Shown: piece by piece, positions 46,656-57,300 of the stretch | Numbering within the stretch: the stretch's first letter is position 1 | Layout of the letters: each line of letters opens with the position of its first letter | From: Chlorophyllum brunneum | Taxonomy: Eukaryota > Basidiomycota > Agaricomycetes > Agaricales > Agaricaceae | Assembly: GCA_963576785.1 (NCBI GenBank) | Contig: OY756139.1 | Coordinates: 1,302,001-1,366,000 of the forward strand | DNA: 64,000 bases | Direction of reading: 5' to 3' | The notes under the pieces: model-generated | Database searches by the model: none | Told to the model about the DNA's origin: nothing | The model's input: the letters and a program-made list of their open reading frames with translations, nothing else | Position numbers and translations under genes: made by a program

Positions 46656-46748
46656 GGAGGACGCGGGTGGACGCTGCAAGCTGGATTCCGATCACCTTAG
46701 TCACATGACCGCGCCATACAGCCGCCTGCTGTTCGACCCACGCCCCAA
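46656..46748. promoter_or_regulatory. Bidirectional promoter esterase/EMI1 with GTCACATGAC
   Basis: 93 bp between divergent start codons. A GTCACATGAC palindrome-like box occupies 46700-46709, centrally. It matches the Cbf1-type RTCACRTG core. Confidence 0.45.
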
Positions 46749-47228
46749 ATGCCAAAACTCGACTTTCAAACGGCAGTGAAGCAAGAAGGAGACCGCCTTC
46801 GCCGTCTCCATCCCACTCCTGGTGACATCCCAGGCTGCCTTGGGCTTTTTGATGATTATCTGTCTTGCACAGGCATGTTCATAAGTCTCCCCAACCTCAG
46901 AAGCTCACCCGGTCCCTCAGTCATTCGTTCGCAGGTCAAATCAGTATACAGATATGGCGAACGACCAGAATGCTCCTCAAAGTTTGAAGAGTTCAAATTT
47001 TGTATGACCCTGAAGTCACTCCATCCCGAGGAACGACGCGAGGCCTGGATAACGCGGCGGGCAGAATGGTGGGCACACAGGAGACTCAGCAAAAGTAGTG
47101 AGGATATCTGGGATATTCGGACGTGAGTGGTCCTGCCCGTGTTTGCATAGTTGTCTCTGAGCTTGCAACCCTAGTGAACCTCTGCAATTATTTCCCCAAC
47201 CCATCACAGAAGAAATGTTCAAGGCTAG
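46749..47228 (+). CDS. EMI1: EMI1/DUF3128 twin-CX9C protein
   Basis: Small twin-CX9C protein of the DUF3128/Emi1 family, likely imported into the mitochondrial intermembrane space through MIA40. The start MPKLDFQTAVKQEGDRLRRL leads to the first CX9C pair C-LGLFDDYLS-C. An intron with a GC donor (46873-46920) joins to VIRSQVKSVYRYGERPE, then the second pair C-SSKFEEFKF-C and MTLKSLHPEERREAWITRR, ending with EDIWDIRT near 47123. A last intron joins to a few residues; the stop at about 47226-47228 is approximate. VKSVYRYGERPEC...EEFKFCM...RREAW is the family hallmark. Its probable import receptor MIA40 is encoded 4 kb away. Confidence 0.88.
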
Positions 47229-47461
47229 CCCGGTCGAGTAGCTTTGGCCCGGGCGCAGTTGTGTGTGTGCAGACATCGAAGGGACTATATCTTTGTTTTC
47301 AAGGTCGTTGCACGGCCCGTGTCACAGCATCCATGTTCTGCAATACCTCGTCTCCACTCTATGTCAAGTGTTACGTAATATAGTTTCGTTTCAAGCTCCG
47401 ACCTGTAACGCGTCGAGAGTCGCGTCGTGACCTATTAGCCAAACTCCTTCCATTTGCTGCC
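47229..47461. promoter_or_regulatory. EMI1 3' end and MCM2 promoter
   Basis: 233 bp spacer. It contains ACGCGTCG near 47409, with an ACGCGT core (MCB-type box, known from budding yeast S-phase genes), about 50 bp upstream of the MCM2 start. Confidence 0.45.
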
Positions 47462-50400
47462 ATGGTAAGCCGCTTTGGTTCAATGCAAACTCTTGTTGTT
47501 AACAGCATTTCAAGCCCCCAAAACGCCAGAGACCAGGCTCTCCCGGTCCTCCTTCTTCTCCTACTCAACCTTCGCAACGACTCACGCACACCCGACGCGA
47601 CTCTGATGGCGTTCTTCCACCATCATCGCCACCCCAATTTTTCTCTGACACGGACGATTCTCTAGACGATCGTAATGCTGTAAGAGACCTTGAAGATGGC
47701 GACGAGGATGGCGAAGGAGAGGATCTATTCGACGACAATCTGGAGCAGTGAGCGAGCTACCTTTGAGTTGTACTCGCAACTCTTACGACTGCCAACAGTG
47801 ATTATGCGCCAAACGAACTTTTGGACCGTTACTCGGACGCAGGTATAGATGACGACCAGAACGTGGAAGATATTTCTGCCGCCGGTCGACGAGCCGCTGA
47901 AGCACAGATGGCGCGTCGAGACCGACTGGAACGTACGGGTGGTCAAGGGCGTCGTGCAGCCCGCCGTAGTCGCGCTCCAGCCTTTTTGGATAGCGATGAT
48001 GCTGTTGAAGAAGACCTAGATGACCTTGAGCTCTCACGAATGAAGAGGCGGACCAGGAGGCAGTATGATGAAAGAAGGGATATTGATGATTTTGATGGCG
48101 TCGAAGATGTATGTCATTATCGGCACCTCTTCCTGGAAGGTACTCATTCTGGGTAGGAGTTACCGTTGGAGCAACTGAGCGACATCAAAGCGAAATCTAT
48201 CGTTGAATGGATTGCTATCGATCGTGTTCGCCGGTCCATCGTGCGGCATTTCCGGCAGTTTTTGATGACATATATCGATGATAATGGTTCCTCAGTCTAT
48301 GGCCAGCGTATACGGAATCTTGGTGAAAGTATGTGTTTTGTTCCTTGATTTAAACCTTTTTGATACCAAAGACCAAATATTTCAGCCAATTCTGAATCCC
48401 TCGAAGTCTCATACGCCCACCTCGCTTCCTCTAAGCCAATTCTGGCATATTTCTTGACCAACTCCCCTGCTGCCATGCTTGAAATTTTTGACGAAGTTGC
48501 TTTGAGCGCTATTCTTGTGTATTTCCCTGGTTATACTCGTATTCACTCTGAGGTCCACGTCCGCATATCCGACCTCCCTCTGACATCCACCCTCCGTGAC
48601 CTTAGACGCTCTCATCTCAATAACCTTGTCCGTGTTTCTGGTGTTGTGACGCGTCGAAGTGGCGTGTTTCCACAACTGAAATACGTAAAATTTGATTGCG
48701 CGAAGTGCGGCGCAACTCTTGGTCCATTCTATCAGGATGCAACCAGGGAACTCAAGATTAGTTATTGCCCGAACTGCGAAAGCAAAGGACCATTCCCAGT
48801 CAATTCTGAACAGGTGAAGCTTCCTCTCATCTGCTCAATTTCGAGGCATTAATAATAATTATAGACGGTATACCGCAACTATCAAAAAATGACTCTACAA
48901 GAATCACCTGGCTCTGTTCCCGCTGGACGTCTGCCCCGTCATCGAGAAATCATCCTCCTATGGGATCTGATCGACAGTGCCAAACCGGGAGAAGAAATAG
49001 TGGGTCCGTCCCTGCCGTTCACAGGGCCATTTCTAAGGCTTTTGTAGGAAGTCACAGGTGTCTACCGCAACAATTTCGATGCCGCCCTCAATGCCAAGAA
49101 TGGTTTTCCCGTTTTCTCAACCGTCATTGAAGCCAATCACGTAAACAAGAAAGAGGACCTCTTCGCCGCATTCAGACTGACCGAAGAGGATGAGCGAGAA
49201 ATCCGCAACCTTGCTCGCGATGAGCGGATCCGTAAACGTATCATCAAATCTATTGCTCCTTCGATCTATGGGCACGAAGACATTAAGACCGCTATCTCAC
49301 TGTCCCTCTTTGGCGGTGTATCGAAGGATATCAACCATAAACATCGTATTCGTGGTGATATCAACGTACTTCTGCTGGGCGATCCCGGTACCGCGAAATC
49401 TCAATTCCTGAAATACGTCGAGAAGACGGCACACCGATCCGTTTTTGCTACTGGTCAAGGTGCATCAGCTGTCGGTTTGACGGCTAGTGTCCGCAAGGAT
49501 CCAGTGACACGTGAATGGACGCTCGAGGGCGGTGCTCTAGTGTTGGCGGATAAAGGAACCTGCCTGATAGACGAGTTCGATAAGATGAATGATGCAGACC
49601 GAACGTCTATTCATGAAGCTATGGAACAACAGTCCATTTCCATTTCCAAGGCTGGCATTATCACGACTTTGCAAGCCCGGTGTGCCATTATCGCCGCCGC
49701 TAACCCAACTCGCGGACGGTATAACCCAACCATTCCATTCCAACAAAATGTCGAACTAACCGAGCCCATCCTATCTCGATTCGATGTGCTATGCGTTGTG
49801 AAGGATACAGTGGATCCTATCATGGACGAACTGCTTGCGCGTTTCGTCGTTGGAAGTCATTTGAGGAGCCATCCTAAATTCGACTCAGAGACCGAGGAGA
49901 TGGACATTGGAACTACTTTAGATGCGGAAGTAAGTAACCCATGACGTCTTCGGATGTCAGGACGCTGACGTTTTTGTACCTCAGGCTATTCCCCAGGACC
50001 TATTACGGAAATATATCATGTATGCACGCGAAAAGGTTCGACCCAAGCTCTACGACATGGACCAGGAGAAACTTTCGAGGCTTTTCGCTGATTTGCGCCG
50101 CGAGTCGATGGTCACGGGTTCTTATCCTATCACTGTCCGTCATCTTGAAAGTATGATCCGTATGGCGGAAGCCAGTGCGAAAATGGCGCTGCGTGAATAT
50201 GTTCGGTCTGATGATATTGACCTCGCGATCGAAGTGGCTGTTGGAAGTTTTGTGAACGCCCAGAAGATGAGCATAAAGAAGACACTCCAAAGGGTACGTC
50301 TTTTCTCGATATTAGGTTTATTGCATGTTAGGTGACGCTTTTGGATAGGGTTTCCGCAAATATCTTACACAGTCCAAGGACCATGACGAGCTGCTCGCAT

Positions 50401-50683
50401 TCCTGCTGGGCGGTCTCATCAAGGACAGAGCAAGATACCTCCAGCTTACGAAGCTGGAACAACCGGAACTCGTGGTTGTGAAGCTCTCGGAGCTGGAAGA
50501 ACGAGTGCGTGCCTTTGTGTGATCAGAAGCGTTCACCACTAACATGTATCTCCGCAGGCAAAGGAGCATGACATCTATGACGTTGCGCCGTTCTTGCGCT
50601 CAAAAGTATTTTCTAACAACGGCTACAGTGTGAAGGGTAACACTATTGAGAAACGCTTCATGATCATTCCTGACTCTGTCTAA
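47462..50683 (+). CDS. MCM2: MCM2, replicative helicase subunit
   Basis: Subunit of the MCM2-7 replicative helicase, nuclear. The ATG at 47462-47464 is immediately followed by an intron, so exon 1 holds only the start codon in the coding part. Exon 2 begins [16 protein letters not shown]. An acidic N-terminal tail follows ([16 protein letters not shown]), typical of Mcm2 and of histone H3-H4 binding. The zinc finger reads [11 protein letters not shown]...[11 protein letters not shown]. The AAA+ core has Walker [14 protein letters not shown], Walker [12 protein letters not shown], and the arginine-finger region [15 protein letters not shown]. The winged-helix C-terminus ends [11 protein letters not shown] with a stop at 50681-50683. 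Full length, about 920 residues. [19 protein letters not shown] and [16 protein letters not shown] blocks distinguish MCM2. Confidence 0.96.
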
Positions 50684-50860
50684 TCCTTGCCCTGAATTTG
50701 CTGACCTGTTTGTTCCCTATGCCTCTGGCTTGTATTCCTGCATGTAATTTTAGTCTATTGGTAATAAGATTACTGGGCATTAAGTAGATATGAGTGGCGA
50801 TGTTGATTATAAAGATATGAGGACAGCAGTGGGCCCAGTGGACGAAGGGAGGCACCTTTT
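50684..50860. other. Convergent spacer MCM2/MIA40
   Basis: 177 bp, 3'-UTRs of both genes. No gene. Confidence 0.5.
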
Positions 50861-51720
50861 TCAGTGGGAGGGCCCAAACGAAGTAGGAGGTGGTCCTTTC
50901 TGTGGGGGTATCGAAGAACCTTCCCCTGACCTAGCTGTAACTGGTGCAGCCTCGGGAGCGCTAGCAGTAACGGCCTCTTCCTCTTCGTCGTCATCCATGA
51001 TTTCTATAGAACGCCAATGAGCTGAGTACAGTTGATAGATATAATTGGACTCACCATCACTGTACACCTCCGGGTGTCTTCTGAAACAGTCCTGCATTGC
51101 TTTGAACTTCTCTACGCAGTCAATACCCTTAGGCTCTTGCTCGGAGAAAACGAAGCATGAGAATGCCTCTCGAAAATCAGGACCGCAGGGACCGTGTGCC
51201 ATTCCACCAAGGCACGGACAGTCCCAGTTGATTTCGCCAGTCTCGGGGTTGAATGCTCCGCCTGATGCGCCTTTCGACGAGCTTTCCTCGCTCTCTCCCT
51301 CCTGTTCACCAGAGTCCTCCACGTGATTGTTCGACGATGTCTTGTTATGGTCGGAATGGTTCGGTGTTGAGTGTTCTGATGAAGGCCCAGAATTAGGGAC
51401 AGGATATGCTTCTGGGGTAGAGTCTGACAGTGGTGATGTCACAGAAGCCCTTGAGGGAGGTTTGGAGGATACTGTAGGCTTCTGTAGAGCTACGTAGTTT
51501 GTCAGAATAAGGCGGACTAGCACAAAGGCAGTGGAAACACACGTTGCGTTGTCGCAGAGCTATCCAATGCAATGGGGTCCGAGAATGAACGCCATGTAAG
51601 GTACGCAGCAGTTATTGCTGACGCCCCGAGGGCTGTTCGCACGTATTTAGAGGGATGTCGACGTGCTGCTTGAGTATGGATCTGCCGACGCAGAGGAAGT
51701 CGCGCGAAACGGGAAAGCAT
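50861..51720 (-). CDS. MIA40: MIA40/TIM40 intermembrane-space import oxidoreductase
   Basis: Receptor and thiol oxidase of the mitochondrial disulfide relay, which imports CX3C and CX9C proteins. The start [20 protein letters not shown] at 51720 is a mitochondrial presequence, followed by a membrane segment [17 protein letters not shown] (residues about 29-45), the inner-membrane anchor typical of fungal Mia40. An intron (about 51540-51490) joins to a Ser/Pro-rich linker. The catalytic domain has [14 protein letters not shown] (CPC redox motif), then a twin CX9C arrangement: [11 protein letters not shown] and [11 protein letters not shown], followed by [10 protein letters not shown]. After a second intron the tail is acidic and Ala/Pro-rich ([12 protein letters not shown]). 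Stop at 50861-50863. All redox cysteines are present. Confidence 0.95.
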
Positions 51721-51940
51721 TCTTCGTGTTGAAGGCGGGACTCGGAGGAAATATCCGAGTACGAATTCATAATTTTAGCTGACCAACGAGCGCAAAGCTG
51801 TTGTCCTTGGAACGAAACAAGAGCAAATACTGCGTCATATATATATATATGCTACTCTACAACTACCGTGAGCGCTCAGACTCCCGACCTGACATCGTGT
51901 CTGATTGCAAAACTCCTGTTTCCAACACGGCAATGGTGGC
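51721..51940. promoter_or_regulatory. MIA40 upstream region
   Basis: 220 bp between the MIA40 start and the stop of the next minus-strand gene; contains an (AT)n tract at about 51839-51850 that could serve as a TATA-like element or be a microsatellite. Confidence 0.4.
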
Positions 51941-52999
51941 CTATTCATGACTTTGCAAGTCAGTCCCAATGATCTTTGCGAGCAGGAACCTTGGACTCAC
52001 TGGATGAATGACTTGTTTTTCCTTCGACATCAAGTCGTTCAGGCAACGAGCAATAATTCCAACACCCTCTCCAACAGCCTCCTTGTCCTCCTCCTTCACT
52101 CTGTCCATCAACCTGCGGAAGCGATCTGGGTGCCATCGGAGCTGTGCATTGCGGAGCCGCTCCTTGCGTGTCTGTTTGGGCGAATGAAAAGGAGAGAGAA
52201 GGAACATAACGACAGCGGAAGGTGTGACATCGGATGGCTGAGCGGGCATAGAGTTGGTCGGCCAGGGAATATCTTTGAAACACAGAGGGGTGGTGGAGGC
52301 GGACAATGTTTGCCAGCCGCTTTCGTATCTGTTCCATGCATCGACAATGGCCCTTTGCACACTCGAACGCTCCTTGCGGTCTCGTTCACGAGCCTCCATC
52401 TGCACCCGAAGCTTTTCCTCCACCATTCGTTGCCTCTCCGTCTCTCGTTTGAGACGCATACGGGCTTCCAGCCGTTTGAGTTCCTCTTGGACATAACGTG
52501 CCTTTGTCTTCTCCCTCTCCAACGCCAGGCGCCTGATTTCCTCCTCCTGTCTCATCCACCGGTCCGCTTTTAGCTCATACGGATAGATCAGTTCCTCCCA
52601 CAACTGGCCCCGTGTCTTTTTCTCCCAAGCCGCTTGTAAATCAGTCTTACTCTTCAAAGTCTCAGTGGGGAAAAACGAGCGCTGCTCGAAAACCCATCGC
52701 TGCGTCTTCCTGTTCTGTTTCTCCTTTTCCCTCCGCATATACTCTTGCTCGAGCACCCAAGAGTAGGTCAGAGACACTTGCTGGTACGGGCGCGAGGAGT
52801 CTGTAAATCCAGTTCGTTGATAATCGTCCTGCGCGGAAAGGCCAGGCTTTCCTCGAATAGTCGGGGTGGGTGTCCCGTCACGCGGGAATGGGGATCGCCG
52901 CATCTGTTGGTCATAGTGGTGTGCGGACAATGTCTGATAATGTCCGCGATAGTGGTGGCTCGCAGGTGCATTCGGTGTGTAAGGGGCATATGTAGCCAT
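51941..52999 (-). CDS. J-domain-like / NFKBIL1-related protein
   Basis: A 352-codon ORF without need of introns. The N-terminus is Tyr/Pro-rich (MATYAPYTPNAPASHHYRGH). The middle is a long charged coiled-coil-like helix (RLALEREKTKARYVQEELKR, then KRLEARMRLKRETERQRMV). Towards the C-terminus, RKERLRNAQLRWHPDRFRRL is followed by KEAVGEGVGIIARCLNDLM. The RWHPDKF-type motif at the end of a helix and this spacing resemble the C-terminal J-like region of NFKBIL1 and fungal relatives, rather than a classical HPD J-domain (HPD is present). The function of the family is poorly known; RNA or spliceosome links are reported for NFKBIL1. The last 20 codons may be intronic. Confidence 0.65.
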   Translation of the reverse strand: MATYAPYTPNAPASHHYRGHYQTLSAHHYDQQMRRSPFPRDGTPTPTIRGKPGLSAQDDYQRTGFTDSSRPYQQVSLTYSWVLEQEYMRREKEKQNRKTQRWVFEQRSFFPTETLKSKTDLQAAWEKKTRGQLWEELIYPYELKADRWMRQEEEIRRLALEREKTKARYVQEELKRLEARMRLKRETERQRMVEEKLRVQMEARERDRKERSSVQRAIVDAWNRYESGWQTLSASTTPLCFKDIPWPTNSMPAQPSDVTPSAVVMFLLSPFHSPKQTRKERLRNAQLRWHPDRFRRLMDRVKEEDKEAVGEGVGIIARCLNDLMSKEKQVIHPVSPRFLLAKIIGTDLQSHE

Positions 53000-54334
53000 G
53001 ATAGTCAGAGGCGCTCAATAAGACGAGGAAACAACAAAGAGAGGAAAACCCAGCCCAGCAAAAAGCGTCTGTGGGCCTCTGGAGAAGATACGTTTTCAAA
53101 TGCTCGCCAGGAGTGCTTTGAAGATAACCAAACTCAAGCGCCGAGGATCCAGGTTATATGCATTTCGGCCCCCCTGTCTACTGAGTCCCCAAACACATTG
53201 CGACAACGTGTATTCGACACGCACAACGCACATTCTTGAGCGACCCTAAATATGGATGCCGGCACTGATCAATTCGTGTTTCTCAATATATATATGCTCC
53301 AGCCGCCTTGTTGCACCAAGTAGCCCCAACTGCTGCTCAAAATGGATTGATTGATCGTCGTGGCCTCCTCGACGACAACGACGACTGGTGCTGTGCGCCT
53401 CTTACATACAGTCAACTTATCATCAGGAACTCTTATCCAGTATGACATATTTTACCATCGAATTCTGGTAACGGTCGCCCGAATAAACTTCGTATCAGTA
53501 CCCCACCATGATGGTGCCCCCCTGGGGTCATCATTAAGCTCATTAAAACACATTGTGCGACTAAAGGAAGCTTTATTTCTTATCTACCACTTTCCCCTTC
53601 TTGGCTAGCAAGCCCGAGGCCCACGCCGTTTACATTTCCCATCTTATCACAAAGGTAGTGGGTTAATGCCACCTTGTGAGCCGTGTGATCCTATATGCGC
53701 ATTATGCAGGGCTCCCACCGCCAGACGAGAGCTGCACCGGAATCGACCTCTCAAAGCATTGCAGATCCTTCTCTTTCGCGAATGGGGAGCACTGGAGTGC
53801 CTTGTTGCCTTCTTCAGAAACCCTTGGCCCTTCGTCTCCCAGGATCCTTGTCATTTCCGTTCCTGCGCACCGAAACGAAAACTTATGTCTTAATTTTCTG
53901 TGTTTCATGCTCGTCACAGGCGTAATTCAACCCAACATTGATCAGCTGGCGTTGATTCATCTATTATACAAGTTGATAGGGACTGCGTACATAAGGAACA
54001 CCTTCAAGAAATTGCAAGTGCTTATATTTGACATGAACTAAATAAGACTCATGGAATCCAGATATCTGGAAAGAGAAGGGATAACAAAACGACTGACGGA
54101 TGACTGAGTTACATATTAAAGGGAATAAAAAGAGAGAATCGGTTGAAGATAGAGTAAAAAAAACCGTAATCCTAGATAGCACATGTATAACAATGAGAGT
54201 GATGAGTTTGCTTGCAGATAAATTGAATGAGAGAGTCGAGAAACATGAATGCAATTTGACTGGGCTGGAGTGATCGTCAACCAAGGCACTCTCAAAGTAG
54301 TAAAGATCAACGTACCCAGAAAAAAAGACCAGAA
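53000..54334. other. Intergenic spacer, no gene seen
   Basis: 1.3 kb with an AT tract (AATATATATATG, about 53283-53295). I see only short frames on both strands; the right third is AT-rich and fits the 3' UTR of the downstream Sec7-like gene. Confidence 0.45.
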
Positions 54335-57300
54335 TTACAGAGGGTTGACGGCCTCCTTACTTAAAACTCCAATCTGAAGAAGAGACAATACCAGGGGTAT
54401 GATGCTGTTTTGTTGACACTGTGTCACAAGCTCCTCACCAGACCACACTGGTCCAATAGGTTGTTCAACTTCGTTAACGTCACTGTCCCGGAACTCGCTG
54501 TAACTGGCCGAATCGTAGCTGAGATCCAATTCGTTCTGACCAGCGCTATGACGATAGAGCTGGCTCCGGGATTTCGAGCGGACATGCTTAGAATAGTGGA
54601 AGCCATTTGAGTTGCCATTCATCTGAGACTTCAATGGTGGACTAAGGTCATTTTGCGTGGGCAGCTTGCTCGAACGAACGGAGTCGGGGCCCCCGATGAG
54701 CGTGCGTTGCAGGACATTAAAGGCCACCTGTTGGGCAACCCTCAAAAATTTGCTCGCTTCGGTGGATACAGAAGGGATGGAGATGAATGCTGAAGAGGCT
54801 TGCTCGATTGACGTACGCACATTCAGCGCCCACACGGGATCAGCGACGCTGAACATATATCTCCTTTTCATCTCACGATGATCAGTGAACGCGATTTGGA
54901 ACGTGTTGCGCATGAATGCCCGCTCTACGACCAGTGTATTGCTGAGGGGGAGACCGGTATATTTGAGAGCATTCGCCCCTGAACGACACATGATCATCGT
55001 CTTGAGCCCGAGTTCGTTGCCAATGATACGGAAGGAAGCCTCCGACGATTTTGCGAAACTAAGGACAGGGGGGTCAAACTGGAGGTCTTGGCCTGAAAGG
55101 TATATGGTGAGATGGGAATCGGGTGCAGGGATTCGGAGTATAATGGGGTCGGATTGGGATTTATACGTCAACCGAGAAGGGACAGGTTTACGAATGGTGA
55201 TGGGCTGAATGGGTGGGCCTCCAGCGTTGAGACAGCGTGCTTGACATAATTTCTCCTGCCGAATAGAGTCATAAAGCTCCTCCAGAAGGTCTGTCGGCAG
55301 AAGTTGTCTTGGGTCTGCCCGTCGTACGAGTTCTACCCAGTCTCTAGCAGGGAGATCTTCCACTGGGTATCCCGTTGGCCCAGGTGTTTCGGCAAGATCT
55401 CCATGTAGAATCATGTTCAGTCTAACCAACGCGCGCACGAGCCGCCCCGCCATGTTTCGGTCGTATGCGACAAATCTGGCGTTGGCGTCGTACCACCTGC
55501 CGGCAAAGGCGTCCAGCAGATTATCCAGCGCTGACGAGTTTTGCACGGGAACGTTCATCGAGAGCAAGAATGCCCGTAATGCCTTGTCCACCCTCACGCC
55601 GACAAAACCGAAGTTGTTCAAGTATGCGTCCAACTCCCGCTTGTGCGTCTTCTTCGATAAGTACTCTCCAACACGTGCCCGATCCAATTCTGTCGTCTGG
55701 AATATAAACCGTCCAAGCTTCCTCGAATCCTCTAGCACTTTGTGCTTCATCACCAAGGACCTTACTGCAACTTCCGGGTCTATCGCAAACTGCGTCATGA
55801 ATCCTTTAACTGCTAAGCTCTTTGCAGGCGGTTGTTCTTTTGTTGAAGGGCTCCTCGAGGTGGCATCGGTCCGTCCAGGTGTAAACCGTGTATCCTTCAA
55901 TAACACTACATTCTTCACGACAAATTGGCGGTCTGGAGAACTGGCCTTGAAGTCTACGAGATTCTCATGGGGCGATAATTTCGGTTTCGCAATGACTAAA
56001 AGATCGTTGAACAGGAACAAAAATCGGTCCTTCACGGTCTTCTGGTTTACTACCTGGTACACAGGCCATGTAAACACCGACTTACGAGGAGGGTCTTCAA
56101 TGAGGGAGGCCAGGAATGGAGGATTCTTTGAGCCTCGAACCAGATTTTCCTCTATCCTGTCAATGATTAGAGAACCCTGGGGCGCGATGGAATATTGTGA
56201 TGAATTTGAGGAGGATTGTGATGTCGAGCGGAGAGGATAATCGCTAAGTGATGACGAAGGATCGGGTGTCGACGAAAGGAGGGGATCGGAGCGAGAAGGA
56301 AGGTTGGACAATGGAGAAGGGGAATCATCTATATGGAGGTATGCTGGTTTCTGGAGATCCAAGGGTGCAAGCTTCTTCGCTTTCGGTGTCTTCTCAGAGT
56401 CTGTATGCGAACCCGTCTTGTGAGTCTTCTCTTTCAAAGGCAGCATCGTTTTCCCATTAGAATCTGATGAAGACGAGGAAGGAACGGCCCTGGTAACAGT
56501 GGCTGTCATAGTCGCAGGAGTACTTAGTTGCGAGGACGAGGACATGAATGAGAAATCTCCATTCGCGCTGATAGGCGTCGTTCCGATTTCTTCCCAGTCC
56601 CCACCTACATCACTTCCCGGCTTCCTGAACAAATCGGATAACGAGGGCTTCTTGTTCCCATTTTTACTCCTCTCTGTGCTCGCCGGCTCAACCGCAGGAA
56701 TTGCGTTGCTCGCCCCTCCCGAGGAACTCGAAGACTGTACATTTGAAAGAGATAGTGACGGCGGGAACAGTTTGTGGTTCTTGGTCAGCCATTGCCTCAC
56801 CCCCGACAACGTCTTTGGTAACGGTGGTTTGGCAGCTTTCCCATTATGAGATGATGACGGTGGAGAGCCCACATCAATGTACTCTCCCTGCGACGTCGAT
56901 GGTGTCATCATCAATGACGGGCTGACAGGTGCACGATTACCACTACCATTAAACTTGGGCAACAACCTCGAGTCCGATACCTGGTGCGATAACTTCCTCT
57001 CCCTCGGGATATCTGGTGTTTGTGCTGGAGTATTGTTATAGGAATGTGCGGAGAGTGGTGGTTGATCCTCATCCACGATGCCTGTCGAAACATCGGGTGA
57101 TGACTGGGATGCCGCACCAACACCCACCCTCCTATGCTTCTGCTCCTCTAGCCTCTGATGGAACACAGGGTACGGGAACAGCTTCACATTTTGATACTTC
57201 GCCAGATCAGCGCTTGTCGCAGGTGGGATCGGTGAGGCACCACCGCGTGGAGGAACATGCATTTGAGGGGAGAGTGAAGGTATTGAGGTCGAAGCCGAAG

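Noticed and set aside
51839..51850. AT dinucleotide tract as an origin or telomere-like repeat
   Set aside because: Too short; ordinary microsatellite.
53964..54284. 106-codon minus-strand frame
   Set aside because: AT-rich Leu/Phe/Ser composition typical of a 3' UTR of the Sec7-like gene.
55413..56240. 275-codon plus-strand frame
   Set aside because: Antisense shadow of the Sec7-like protein; its composition mirrors the minus-strand coding frame and it has no domain.
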